Shown in pieces: positions 12,701-19,105 of a stretch of DNA of 20,699 nt. A program made the position numbers and the translations under genes. The stretch comes from Zipacnadum sp036504235. Lineage in GTDB: Bacteria; Armatimonadota; Zipacnadia; Zipacnadales; Zipacnadaceae. Within the stretch, counting starts at the first letter, position 1. Every line of letters starts with the position of its first letter. Location of the stretch: assembly GCA_036504235.1 (NCBI GenBank), contig DASXVN010000032.1:1-20699 (forward strand). Reading direction: 5' to 3'. Below the pieces are notes generated by a model. That model ran no database searches, had not been told where the DNA came from, and saw only the letters and a program-made list of their open reading frames with translations.

Positions 12701-14918
12701 TTCCTGGGACAGCGACCTGGGGTATCACATGCTGCACGGCTGGTTCCCGGACTTCTTCAAGGACAAGATCGGCACCGACTACACCTGGTGCGACAAGAAC
12801 GGCGACGGACGGTGCACCGCGGATGAGTGTACCTTCCGCCCGGCCCTCAGCCGCCAGCAGGACTACGCGCCCGACCAGGTGACGGAGTGGATGACCGGCT
12901 GGGGCTATGGGATCGGGCCGGACTGGTCCATCTACGCGGGCGGCTTCTGCCGCAGCGAGGGCGCGGTCTACCGCCTGGATGTGCAGGGCTGGACCCCCGG
13001 CGGCGCGCCGATCTACGACCCGAACCAGGCGAAGGCGATTCTGCACATGCCGTCCCCCGCCGGTCCCGGTAACGACCTGGTTAGCGGCCTGTGGGTCAAC
13101 AGCCAGAACGAGTTGTTCGTCAGCTACAACTCCAGCACCGAGTGGCTCAAGCCCGAGGTCTCCACGGCCTCGCCGGGGATCGCCTGCTACGACCGTGACG
13201 GGAAGCTCAAGTGGATGACTCCCGGCCCGCGCGACACTTCCGCGAAGGCCTTCTGGGGCAACGGGCTGTGCGGCGAGGTCACCGTTCCCGGCCTGGGCAA
13301 CGTGCTGTCCACCTGGGCCTATCACCACAACTTCCGCTCGTACCTGTTCACCGACGACGGTCTGTATGTGGGCGGGCTGCTGGATACCGAGTCGCGACTG
13401 GGGCCGGACGCGGCCTGGAGCGAGTCGTACAAGGTCCTGTGGCAGTCCCCGGACGGCCAGGTCTGGTTCATGAACGGGGCTAACGACGGCCACCACCTGT
13501 TCAAGCTCCAGGGCCTGGATAAGGGCGGCCGCTTCACCGGTAAGCTCACGGTTACGCAGGCGGACGTGGACCGCGCGGCCGAGTTCCGCGCCGTTCCGGC
13601 GGCCGCCGCGCGCTTCCAGCCGCGGCTGCGGCTGGCGCAGCGCCGGGGCGAGATCGCCGTGGATGGCGACCTGAAAGAGTGGGACTTGGACAGCGGCGTC
13701 GCCTTCTCGACGACCTTCGACCAGGCGGCGCGCGTGGCGCTCCAGTATGACCGCGAGAACCTGTACCTGGCCTACGACGTGCAGGATACCACCCCGCTGC
13801 TCAACCGGGGCGCGGACCCGCAGAAGCTGTTCATCACCGGCGACTGCGTGGACCTGATGCTGGCCACCGACCCCGCCGCTGATCCCAACCGTCGCGAGGC
13901 GGCGCCGGGCGACGAGCGCCTGCTGCTGGGCGTCTACCAGGACCAGCCGATCGCGATGCTGTACCGGCCCAACGTGCCCGGCACGGCGAATCCGGTGCAG
14001 TTCATGGCCACCCGCATTGACCAGGTCCGGCGCCTCGACAAGGCCTCGGTCAAGTTCCAGCGCGGGGAGAAGAGCTACACCCTGGAGGCCGCAGTGCCCT
14101 GGAGTGAGCTGGGCTGGAGCGGGCCGCCGGCTGGCCTGCGCGGCGACGTGGGGGTGATCTTCTCCGACGAGACGGGCCGCGACCGCGCGCTGCGGCTGTA
14201 CTACTACAACCAGGATACCAGCGTCACCGCCGACCTGAGCACCGAGGCGCGGCTGCAGCCGGACAAGTGGGGGGCGGTCGAGGTGGAGGCGCCGGAGGGC
14301 GTCAACCTGCTGCGCAACCCGAGCTTCGAGACGCCCTTCGTGGCCGACGGCACGCAGGGCTGGCGGATCCTCGACCAGCAGGGCGACGGCGAGGCGGTGC
14401 TGACGACGGACGACGCCTATGCCGGGCGCATGTCGCTGCTGCTGCGGCAGAACCAGCGGCCGCCGGGCCCGGCGGACAACACGAAGCTGACCTGGGAGGA
14501 GTTCAATGCCGCCGTCAAGAGCGGGTACATCCTGGTTCATCAGGTCGTGCCGGTCACGCCGGGCAAGCAGTATCTGGTGCGCTACCGCTATCACACCACC
14601 GGGGGCCTCTACGAGGACCGCCGGCCGGGCGCGGATCGGGGGTATGCGGCCTTCCAGGTGGCGCTGTTCTGGCAGGCAGGGCCGGACGGCACCGGCAAAC
14701 TGGTCAACGTGGACGGTCTGGCGAACCTGGAGCAAGACGTCGCGGCCTGGACGACCGCCACCAATCCGCATCGCGGCGGGGGCGAGGAGCTGTTGGGTAA
14801 GCCCTTCACCGCCCCGGCGGAGGCGCACTGCGTGCAGATACGCATAGCCCTGGGCGTCTCCGGCCCGCGGACTCCGCAGGTGTGGGTGGACGATGTGGAG
14901 TTGGTGGAGCTGCCGTAG
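9708..14918 (+). CDS. giant secreted multidomain protein: CBM9-like modules, FlgD-like Ig, beta-propeller, CBM-like C-terminus
   Basis: The 1736-residue protein starts with a signal peptide (MLLKRLL..., cut near residue 23). Three segments begin with the CBM9-like signature 'I.VDG.L.EW' and contain 'LYL': about 35-255 ('AIVVDGDLHEW'), 280-455 ('ITVDGSLADW') and 1312-1525 ('IAVDGDLKEW'). Residues about 460-530 look like a FlgD-type Ig domain ('LGIFDAAGRLVR...NFGKPVPAGDYQLRG'). About 560-1278 carries NHL-like propeller repeats ('GLTATPEGKLLAVSE', 'VGPGGEIFVSDWG'), with an EF-hand-like loop 'DKNGDGRCTADE' at 1029-1040. The C-terminus from 1533 ('NLLRNPSFETPF...VWVDDVELVELP') resembles CBM4/9-type binding domains. 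No catalytic site is recognised and no anchor is seen. GGAGG lies five bases before ATG 9708. A role in extracellular glycan binding is inference. Confidence 0.88.
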   Translation: MLLKRLLAVTFLALGLCGAAGAGGVKMMPDKLVPRAAGAIVVDGDLHEWGGQEPAFVYTPLATGEFLTPQISEALAKFSEQLGQRVEVHAAFDQDALYLGLLWRDPMLARGGGSRLVLHLQTDEITQVLTDAVVEAGRVRVQVQDATGRARTADVGAAGGRCAVTLDEDRRGYQQELRIPWKLLTKAGLPPAGDFQVFFDFTWSDFGPDLLKQLPVELLRNNTHFTYNYLTSADALLSSGYLSNSAKWGTLLFSDDPAATQEAGSPRGRGATVLGVPTRPGPITVDGSLADWAGVRRHPAAYFPQLLDNRYGAQVAACCDDEALYLGFFFHTPHPLFNQNPAKLGEGYGGGDCLQFRFIPGTGAQVYFNGWYDTAGRQAALSADTRAFADLLAEGAQEAFAGDEPSGGYTQELKLPWAVLTPGGKRPAAGARWPATFQLWWAGVETPFAVGTTLRLAATAPLSAAYTVPGEGETSLGIFDAAGRLVRWLLQGDFRHAGANAESWDGLDNFGKPVPAGDYQLRGLYHPPLKLEYQMTASNPGNPAWPTADGKGDWLSDESHPQAAVTDGNLIYLAAPGCEKGWAIMAVDQNGQRQWGFRWEVYPRCISLALAGDYLYALVSGPELTDNSRLYNGGTNAGERALLVCLDKRTGQFAGLSASTGAQKIATWPYRHQQLKMWDLRREMNFRPSTYAGQPRYSVYDVAETAQATGLAAIGDRLYVSLFFDGKLMVLDRATGQPVDEIAVPAPFGLTATPEGKLLAVSEARVVAVDPATKAVTPLIATNLDAPAEVTVGPGGEIFVSDWGKSFQVKVFSPQGKFRRAIGKAGGRPWVGKFDPAGMLLPRGMAVTPAGRLWVAEDDGSPKRISVWDSKTGAPIRSFYGPTPYGGAWFIPNRADSTDVLAEATRWRLDFKAKTFTPVATVFRRMALDQPYALSGGDMGNILGVLPRVREGREYVVAGNVHYGLTIYMRKGDSYEAVAAVGTLQRPSFRDSDGTALSSWDSDLGYHMLHGWFPDFFKDKIGTDYTWCDKNGDGRCTADECTFRPALSRQQDYAPDQVTEWMTGWGYGIGPDWSIYAGGFCRSEGAVYRLDVQGWTPGGAPIYDPNQAKAILHMPSPAGPGNDLVSGLWVNSQNELFVSYNSSTEWLKPEVSTASPGIACYDRDGKLKWMTPGPRDTSAKAFWGNGLCGEVTVPGLGNVLSTWAYHHNFRSYLFTDDGLYVGGLLDTESRLGPDAAWSESYKVLWQSPDGQVWFMNGANDGHHLFKLQGLDKGGRFTGKLTVTQADVDRAAEFRAVPAAAARFQPRLRLAQRRGEIAVDGDLKEWDLDSGVAFSTTFDQAARVALQYDRENLYLAYDVQDTTPLLNRGADPQKLFITGDCVDLMLATDPAADPNRREAAPGDERLLLGVYQDQPIAMLYRPNVPGTANPVQFMATRIDQVRRLDKASVKFQRGEKSYTLEAAVPWSELGWSGPPAGLRGDVGVIFSDETGRDRALRLYYYNQDTSVTADLSTEARLQPDKWGAVEVEAPEGVNLLRNPSFETPFVADGTQGWRILDQQGDGEAVLTTDDAYAGRMSLLLRQNQRPPGPADNTKLTWEEFNAAVKSGYILVHQVVPVTPGKQYLVRYRYHTTGGLYEDRRPGADRGYAAFQVALFWQAGPDGTGKLVNVDGLANLEQDVAAWTTATNPHRGGGEELLGKPFTAPAEAHCVQIRIALGVSGPRTPQVWVDDVELVELP

Positions 14919-15016
14919 GGGGGAGGCCGGCTCTGTCGTTCGTAGGGGCGGAGCTTGCTCCGCCCGCGTCAAGGCGCAAGGGTGAGGCCGGACGCCAGTC
15001 TTACCTCACCCCCCGG

Positions 15017-15051
15017 CCCCCTCTCCCGCGCCTCCGGCTTGGGAGAGGGGG
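15017..15051. repeat. CCCCCTCTCCC / GGGAGAGGGGG palindrome
   Basis: Perfect 11-base arms (15017-15027 and 15041-15051) with a 13-base loop, preceded by CTCACCCCCCGG as at 8356-8380. Confidence 0.8.
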
Positions 15052-15147
15052 AGAACGGCCACGGCTAACGACGTGGAGGCTATCGGGGCAGGCCGTTGCT
15101 GCGTGTAGGGCGGGGGCTGGTACCCCGCCGGCCGTTTCCTGCCGTTC

Positions 15148-15225
15148 GCAGGGGCGGCGCCGGCGCCGCCCGCGGCAACCGCGCAGGTTAGCGCCAGCCG
15201 CGGGCGGAGCAAGCTCCGCCCCTAC
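15148..15225. repeat. compact composite palindrome (GCAGGGG ... CCCCTAC)
   Basis: Hairpin A is GGGCGGCGCCGGCGCCGCCC, a perfect palindrome, followed by GCGGCAACCGC. The centre keeps GGTTAGCG. Hairpin B is GGGCGGAGC-AA-GCTCCGCCC with CCCCTAC at the end, the same module used as hairpin A at 8122 but in the opposite orientation. The left end has GCAGGGG instead of GTAGGGG. Confidence 0.75.
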
Positions 15226-15328
15226 GGGGAAAAGGCGCCCTATCCCCCCTCTCCCTTCCCTTCCGCGCCCTCATCTTGTATCCTATCCCCCGTGGTCGTC
15301 CATCCCCACTAGCCAAGGAGCACCTATC

Positions 15329-16393
15329 ATGCCGTCTGCTGAACTGCCCGTTATTGGCAAGATTTCCCCGGAGGTCTTCTCCGAACTGATCTACCCGCGC
15401 CTGGGGGCGCCTAGTGCTGACATTTTGGTCGGGCCGCAGAGCGGGGTGGACGTGGGCATCTTCCAACTCGGCGACCAGGCTGTGGCCCTGACTACCGACC
15501 CCGTGTTTATCGTGCCCCAGTACGGCTGGGAGCGGGCGGCGTGGTTTGCCATTCACATCCTGCTGAGCGACGCCGTCACCAGCGGGCTGCCGCCGCGCTA
15601 CCTGAGCATTGACCTGAACTTGCCGCTGGATATCGACCGCGAGGGGCTGGACCTGACCTGGGGCGTCATCCACCGCGAATGCGCGCGCTACGGGGTGTCG
15701 GTGATCACCGGGCACACCGCGCGCTATGAGGGGTGCAACTACCCGATGGTGGGGGGCGCTACGGTGCTGGCGATTGGGCCGGTGGATAGCTACGTCACCC
15801 CGGCGCTGGCGCGGGCGGGCGACGCGATTATCATCACCAAGGGTCCCGCGATTGAGACCACGGGGCTCTTTGCCGCGGCCGTGCCGGGGCTGATTGAGGC
15901 GCGGCTGGGGGCGGAGTTCCGGGCGCGCGCCGAGCAGATTTTCTACCAGATGTCGGTGGTGGAGGACGCGCGGATCGCGGTGGCGCAGGGGGTGCGCGAG
16001 AACGGGGTCACCTGCATGCACGACGCCACCGAGTGCGGCATTTGGGGGGCGCTGTGGGAGATTGCCGACGCCGCGGGCCTGGGGCTGCGCGTGGAGCAGG
16101 ACCGGATCGTGGCTCAGCCGGAGTGCCTGGAGCTGTGCGCCTCGTTGGGGCTGGACCCCTTCGCCTGCATCAGCGAGGGGACGCTGGTGCTGACCTGCCG
16201 CGCCCACGCCGCGGAGCGGATCGTGGCGGCGCTGATCGCGGAGGGCATCCCCGCCTCGGTGGTGGGGGAGATGCGGGAGCGCGAGTACGGCATCCGCCTG
16301 GTCCGCGAGGGCCGGGAGGAAGACCTGGTGCATCCGCGCGTGGACCCCTTCTGGGCGGCGTTTGGCAAAGCGCTGGCGGAAGCGGCCGGCTAG
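15329..16393 (+). CDS. PurM/HypE-superfamily (AIR synthase-related) ATP-binding protein
   Basis: The 354-residue protein has the two-domain AIR-synthase layout. The N-terminal part has 'VGPQSGVDVGIFQLGDQAVALTTDPVF' (residues about 30-56), 'ILLSDAVTSGLPPRYLSIDLNLP' and 'GVSVITGHTARYEG', parallel to the HypE and ThiL phosphate-binding and dimer strands. The C-terminal part has 'GDAIIITKGPAIETTGLFA', 'VTCMHDATECGIWGALWEIADAAGLGLRV' and 'EGTLVLTC'. It lacks the C-terminal Pro-Arg-x-Cys of true HypE, and there are no hydrogenase genes nearby, so I do not call it HypE. Its substrate is unknown. AAGGAG eight bases before ATG 15329 fixes the start; the longer open frame upstream runs through repeats. 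It is convergent with the C_GCAxxG gene. Confidence 0.85.
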   Translation: MPSAELPVIGKISPEVFSELIYPRLGAPSADILVGPQSGVDVGIFQLGDQAVALTTDPVFIVPQYGWERAAWFAIHILLSDAVTSGLPPRYLSIDLNLPLDIDREGLDLTWGVIHRECARYGVSVITGHTARYEGCNYPMVGGATVLAIGPVDSYVTPALARAGDAIIITKGPAIETTGLFAAAVPGLIEARLGAEFRARAEQIFYQMSVVEDARIAVAQGVRENGVTCMHDATECGIWGALWEIADAAGLGLRVEQDRIVAQPECLELCASLGLDPFACISEGTLVLTCRAHAAERIVAALIAEGIPASVVGEMREREYGIRLVREGREEDLVHPRVDPFWAAFGKALAEAAG

Positions 16394-16408
16394 GCGCCGT
16401 TGCCGGAT

Positions 16409-16514
16409 GTAGGGGTGGACTTTGCGGTCCTTCGCAATGTCCACCCGGCGCGGCCGCCCGCGGGTGGACATTGGCCCGCACCGCTTCGCGGCGCCGGCCA
16501 AAGTCCACCCCTAC
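16409..16514. repeat. composite palindrome between two convergent genes
   Basis: The ends form a perfect 16-bp inverted repeat: GTAGGGGTGGACTTTG (16409-16424) and CAAAGTCCACCCCTAC (16499-16514). An inner perfect 12-bp inverted repeat, AATGTCCACCCG (16436-16447) and CGGGTGGACATT (16461-16472), allows either one long stem or two side-by-side hairpins, each with GGGTGGAC/GTCCACCC arms. Small stems TTGCG/CGCAA and CCGC-TTC-GCGG cap the hairpins. It fills nearly the whole gap between the two stop codons; there is no T run. Confidence 0.82.
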
Positions 16515-16520
16515 AGTCGT

Positions 16521-16955
16521 CTACGCCAGCATGGCCGTGAGAATCTCCGCCGCGCCGGCTACGAACGCCGGGCAGACGGTGGTGTGGAAGCTCTTTTCGC
16601 GGGCCAACTGCGAGCCCTCGGGGGTGCTGAGGTCGCAGTCGAGCAGCTCCTTGCAGCGCCAACTGCCGAAGCGTTCCTCAAAGCGCCGCTGCAACTCGCC
16701 GGCCCGGGCGTAGATCCGCTGCTTGGCCTCCGGCGAGGGGTCAGCGGCGCCCTCCGCCAGGCCCAGGGCCAGCAGCGCGCCGAGCAGCGCGCCGCAGGTC
16801 TCGCCCCGGCGGGCAATTCCGCCGCCCAGCGCTGCCGCCAGGCGCAGCGCCGCCTCCGCGTCCAAGCCGAACTCCGGCGCATAGGCCGCCAGCGTGGCCT
16901 GCGCGCAGTTATACCCTCCGGCGAAATACTCGCGGGCCTGTTCGGTCGTAGTCAT
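16521..16955 (-). CDS. C_GCAxxG_C_C family cysteine-rich protein
   Basis: The 144-residue protein matches the C_GCAxxG_C_C family. It has Cys17 in 'GGYNCAQATL', the signature 'GGGIARRGETCGALLGALLALG' (44-65) with Cys54, the pair Cys101/Cys107 in 'CKELLDCDL', and Cys128 in 'CPAFVAGAAEIL'. The conserved cysteines suggest a redox or metal site, but the family has no settled function. ATG 16955 has GGAGAG about seven bases upstream; the 21-residue open extension overlaps the gene before it and is dropped. It starts 28 bp after the stop of the small membrane-anchored protein, so the two are probably co-transcribed. Confidence 0.9.
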   Translation of the reverse strand: MTTTEQAREYFAGGYNCAQATLAAYAPEFGLDAEAALRLAAALGGGIARRGETCGALLGALLALGLAEGAADPSPEAKQRIYARAGELQRRFEERFGSWRCKELLDCDLSTPEGSQLAREKSFHTTVCPAFVAGAAEILTAMLA

Positions 16956-16983
16956 GGTTCGCTCTCCTCTTAACCCCGGTCCC

Positions 16984-17397
16984 TTACCAGCTCTGGTTGA
17001 ACACCACCACGCGGTCAATGTAGAGCACGCCCCCGGCCGACCAACTCGCGTCGGGCAGGACCGGCGGCTTGTTATAGAAGCGCCCGCGGATTTCCACCGT
17101 GTTGCCGGTGGTCAGCGCGGTGTCGCTGGCCTCCTGCAGGTTGAGGCCCTCACCCACCAGATCAACGCTCGGCTTGCTGTCGCTGCGCGCCAGATTGGCG
17201 ATGAACCCCTTGAAGACCGGCTGGTAGTGGGCGTCCACGTAGGTGATGTGCCCGAAGATCGAGACCAGATGGGGGTCCAGGTTGGCCTGGAGGTTCACTG
17301 GAACCGGCCCGCCGCTGTAGGCCAGCGAGCCGACCACCAGGACCGCTACCGCCACCGCCGCGAGAATGATCACGAGCCGCAGGGTGCGCTGGGACAT
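16984..17397 (-). CDS. small membrane-anchored protein of unknown function
   Basis: The 137-residue protein has one N-terminal transmembrane segment (about 8-27, 'LVIILAAVAVAVLVVGSLAY') after a short basic start, so the rest lies outside the membrane. The external part is beta-rich. 'ALTTGNTVEIRGRFYN' followed by 'GGVLYIDRVVVFNQSW' has the look of the last strands of an OB-like barrel, but this is only a resemblance. No cysteines. GGAGAG precedes ATG 17397. It is the first gene of a probable two-gene unit with the C_GCAxxG protein and lies 74 bp downstream of the Flp pilin's terminator. Confidence 0.75.
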   Translation of the reverse strand: MSQRTLRLVIILAAVAVAVLVVGSLAYSGGPVPVNLQANLDPHLVSIFGHITYVDAHYQPVFKGFIANLARSDSKPSVDLVGEGLNLQEASDTALTTGNTVEIRGRFYNKPPVLPDASWSAGGVLYIDRVVVFNQSW

Positions 17398-17470
17398 GTT
17401 GATCTCTCCTTCCGTGATTCACGTGTGGAGATTACTTCGCGGGGGAAGAGCGGACTCCTGCCTGGGGGAC

Positions 17471-17507
17471 ACGAAAACGCCGGCTCGCGAGGGGCGCGGG
17501 CCGGCGT
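17471..17507 (-). terminator. intrinsic terminator of the Flp pilin gene
   Basis: On the minus strand ACGCCGGC pairs with GCCGGCGT, an inner CGCG pairs with CGCG, and the loop is CCCCT. TTTTCGTG follows the stem, sharing its last T. It starts 27 bp after the pilin stop codon and would separate it from the next minus-strand genes. Confidence 0.7.
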
Positions 17508-17533
17508 AGGTGGGTGATTGGAGGTGGTCGCCG

Positions 17534-17713
17534 CTAACCGCCGCGGCCGTTGACGCTGTCGTAGCCGGCGCTCGCCTGGGTCATGCCGTTTCTGACGTTG
17601 CCGCCGAAAGCGCCCCAGGTTGCGATACACACGCAGACCACAATCGCCAGTATCAGAGCATACTCGACCGTCGTCATGCCCTGTTCGTCACCGCAGAAAC
17701 GAGCAAACCTCAT
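17534..17713 (-). CDS. Flp/Fap-type (type IVb) pilin
   Basis: The 59-residue product reads MRFARFCGDEQG, then MTTVEYALILAIVVCVCIAT, then WGAFGGNVRN and a Gly/Ser-rich end. The prepilin peptidase site is Gly12 followed by MTTVEY, with Glu at +5 and Tyr at +6 of the mature protein, and a hydrophobic helix follows directly, as in Flp pilins of Tad systems. Length is typical. GGGGGAG lies six bases before ATG 17713. No tadA, tadZ, rcpA or prepilin peptidase gene is in the window, so the assembly system must be elsewhere. Two cysteines in the helix (Cys27, Cys29) are unusual for this family as I know it. Confidence 0.88.
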   Translation of the reverse strand: MRFARFCGDEQGMTTVEYALILAIVVCVCIATWGAFGGNVRNGMTQASAGYDSVNGRGG

Positions 17714-17789
17714 GGGTCACTCCCCCCAGAGCGATACTGACTTCCTGCACGGACGGCTACCCGCGGGCAGGTCCATCATGTCGAGTGTA

Positions 17790-17816
17790 ACTATACCATA
17801 AATTGAGGTAAATCAA
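17790..17816 (-). promoter_or_regulatory. possible promoter of the Flp pilin
   Basis: The minus strand has TATAGT (17790-17795), 15 bases downstream of TTGATT (17811-17816), in an AT-rich patch (about 17775-17840) that stands out from the GC-rich surroundings. The 15-base spacing is short for sigma-70, so this is tentative. The leader to the ATG would be about 70 bases. Confidence 0.4.
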
Positions 17817-17876
17817 AAACACTAGACGCGAGAAATAGTCCTGAAGGCAAGGGCCTGGCGTCCGGCAGAAGGGGTC

Positions 17877-19067
17877 TTAGCCTTTCATGCCGCTCATGAC
17901 GATGCCCTCGATGAAGTACTTCTGGCCGACGACGAAGACCAGGACGACCGGGATCATCACCATCACCGAGGCCGCCATGAGCAGGTGCCACTGGGCCGTG
18001 TAGGCGCCCATGAAGGTGTTCAGGCCCAGCATCAGCGGCATCTTTTCCTCGGAGTTAATCACGATCAGCGGCCACATGAAGGAGTTCCAGGCGCCCAGGA
18101 AGGTGAAGGTCCCCAGCGTAGCCAGCGCCGGCTTGGACAGCGGCAGGACGACGTGGCGCAGGACGCCCAGATGGCCGCAGCCGTCCAGGCGCGCGGCGTC
18201 CTCCAGGTCGTGGGGGATGGACAAGAAGAACTGGCGCAGCAGGAAAGTCCCGTAGGCGGAGAACATCACCGGGACGATCAGGGCGAAGTAGGTGTCGATG
18301 AGGTGCAGGGCCTTGAGCAGGGCGAAAATGGGGATCATGGTCACTACGAAGGGGACCATCAGGGTGCTCAGATAGGTGAGAAACAGGGCGTTGCGGCCGG
18401 GGAACTCCAGCCTCGCAAAGGCGAAGGCGGCCAGGGCGCTGGTGAGCAGCGTCCCCAGGGTGACGGCAATCGAGATCAGCAGGGAGTTGAGGTAGAAGAC
18501 CAGGAAGGCGTTGTACAGGGGCAGGCCGTCCCACTTCCAGGGGCCGACCTGCCAGCTTTGGCCGGCCAGGCTGACCCGCAGCCGGTAGTCGAAGTTGAAG
18601 CCCAGCCACCCGTGGCTCAGGCGCATGGAGTTCCACGCCGCCGGGTAGTTGTCCCCGTGCAGGACGGTGCGCTTGAGCGGCTGCAATTCCGCGGCGCTGC
18701 CGGCCAGCAGGACGCGGCGACCGGGGGGCGTCCCGGCGACCAGCGCGACCTCCACCTGCCCCGGCAGCGACCGGACCAGGGCCACGGTCTGCGCCCGCCC
18801 CTCCACCGTGGCGGTGTACAGGGGCAGCGTCGCGCCGCTGCTGGGGTCGGTCCAGGTCTCCTGCTCGCGGGGGATGAACTCCGGGGGATAGGTAAACACC
18901 GCGCCGGGGCTCTTCAGGGAGGTGGCGATCATCCACAGCAAAGGCAAAGCCATAACCGCGCCGACGAGGGTAAGCCCCGCATAGACGAAGGCAGGACCCA
19001 AGCGGGAGCGCCGCCGGGGGGGGCGGCGGGAGGAGCTAGGCGCGGGGGTGTGGTCGTCGGTAGGCAC
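17877..19067 (-). CDS. carbohydrate ABC transporter permease, MalG/UgpE type, with large extracellular insertion
   Basis: The 396-residue permease would import a sugar or oligosaccharide with a MalF-type partner, a binding protein and an ATPase. It has a basic N-terminus, TM1 (about 24-48), further TM segments from 185 on, and the EAA loop 'EDAARLDGCGHLGVLRHVVLPLSKPAL' (289-315), where the ATPase docks. Family members are usually about 270-300 residues. The excess is between TM1 and TM2, about 66-180, on the outer face: a beta-rich stretch ('GATLPLYTATVEGRAQTVALV', 'VEVALVAGTPPGRRVLLAG') and 'DYRLRVSLAGQSWQVGPWKW'. The start is GTG 19067, the only start codon in the frame before a stop at 19137; no Shine-Dalgarno is seen. 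The gene lies 38 bp after the propeller gene. Confidence 0.92.
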   Translation of the reverse strand: MPTDDHTPAPSSSRRPPRRRSRLGPAFVYAGLTLVGAVMALPLLWMIATSLKSPGAVFTYPPEFIPREQETWTDPSSGATLPLYTATVEGRAQTVALVRSLPGQVEVALVAGTPPGRRVLLAGSAAELQPLKRTVLHGDNYPAAWNSMRLSHGWLGFNFDYRLRVSLAGQSWQVGPWKWDGLPLYNAFLVFYLNSLLISIAVTLGTLLTSALAAFAFARLEFPGRNALFLTYLSTLMVPFVVTMIPIFALLKALHLIDTYFALIVPVMFSAYGTFLLRQFFLSIPHDLEDAARLDGCGHLGVLRHVVLPLSKPALATLGTFTFLGAWNSFMWPLIVINSEEKMPLMLGLNTFMGAYTAQWHLLMAASVMVMIPVVLVFVVGQKYFIEGIVMSGMKG

Positions 19068-19105
19068 AGCAGGAGTATTTCGCGGGAAGGTGGCGGCGGA
19101 CCTGC

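Larger units (their letters stand above)
14919..15328. other. 410-bp non-coding gap with repeats
   Basis: The gap holds a left half-element (GTAGGGGCGGAGC hairpin, 14942-14967), a CCCCCTCTCCC/GGGAGAGGGGG palindrome (15017-15051), a GTAGGG-CGGGG...CCCCG hairpin (about 15105-15130) and a composite palindrome (15148-15225). The last 100 bases are C/T-rich and lead into AAGGAG, the ribosome site of the next gene. I could not pick out a convincing promoter. Confidence 0.8.

Noticed and set aside
10002..14972. A very long open frame on the minus strand opposite the giant secreted protein, and a long plus-strand frame at 3740-6205 opposite nadE, the nitrilase and the foldase.
   Set aside because: Both are antisense to genes with clear domains, are rich in Arg/Gly/Ala/Gln/Val/Leu low-complexity sequence, and show no recognisable motif. 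GC-rich third codon positions on one strand commonly keep the opposite strand free of stops.
15329..16393. Naming the AIR-synthase-related protein HypE, ThiL or SelD.
   Set aside because: It lacks the Pro-Arg-x-Cys end of HypE, the GDDAA-type motif of ThiL and the SelD Cys/Sec motif, and the neighbours do not support any of these roles.
19068..19105. Another start for the MalG-type permease upstream of GTG 19067.
   Set aside because: The frame is open to a stop at 19137-19139 but contains no ATG, GTG or TTG; GTG 19067 is the only choice despite the missing Shine-Dalgarno.
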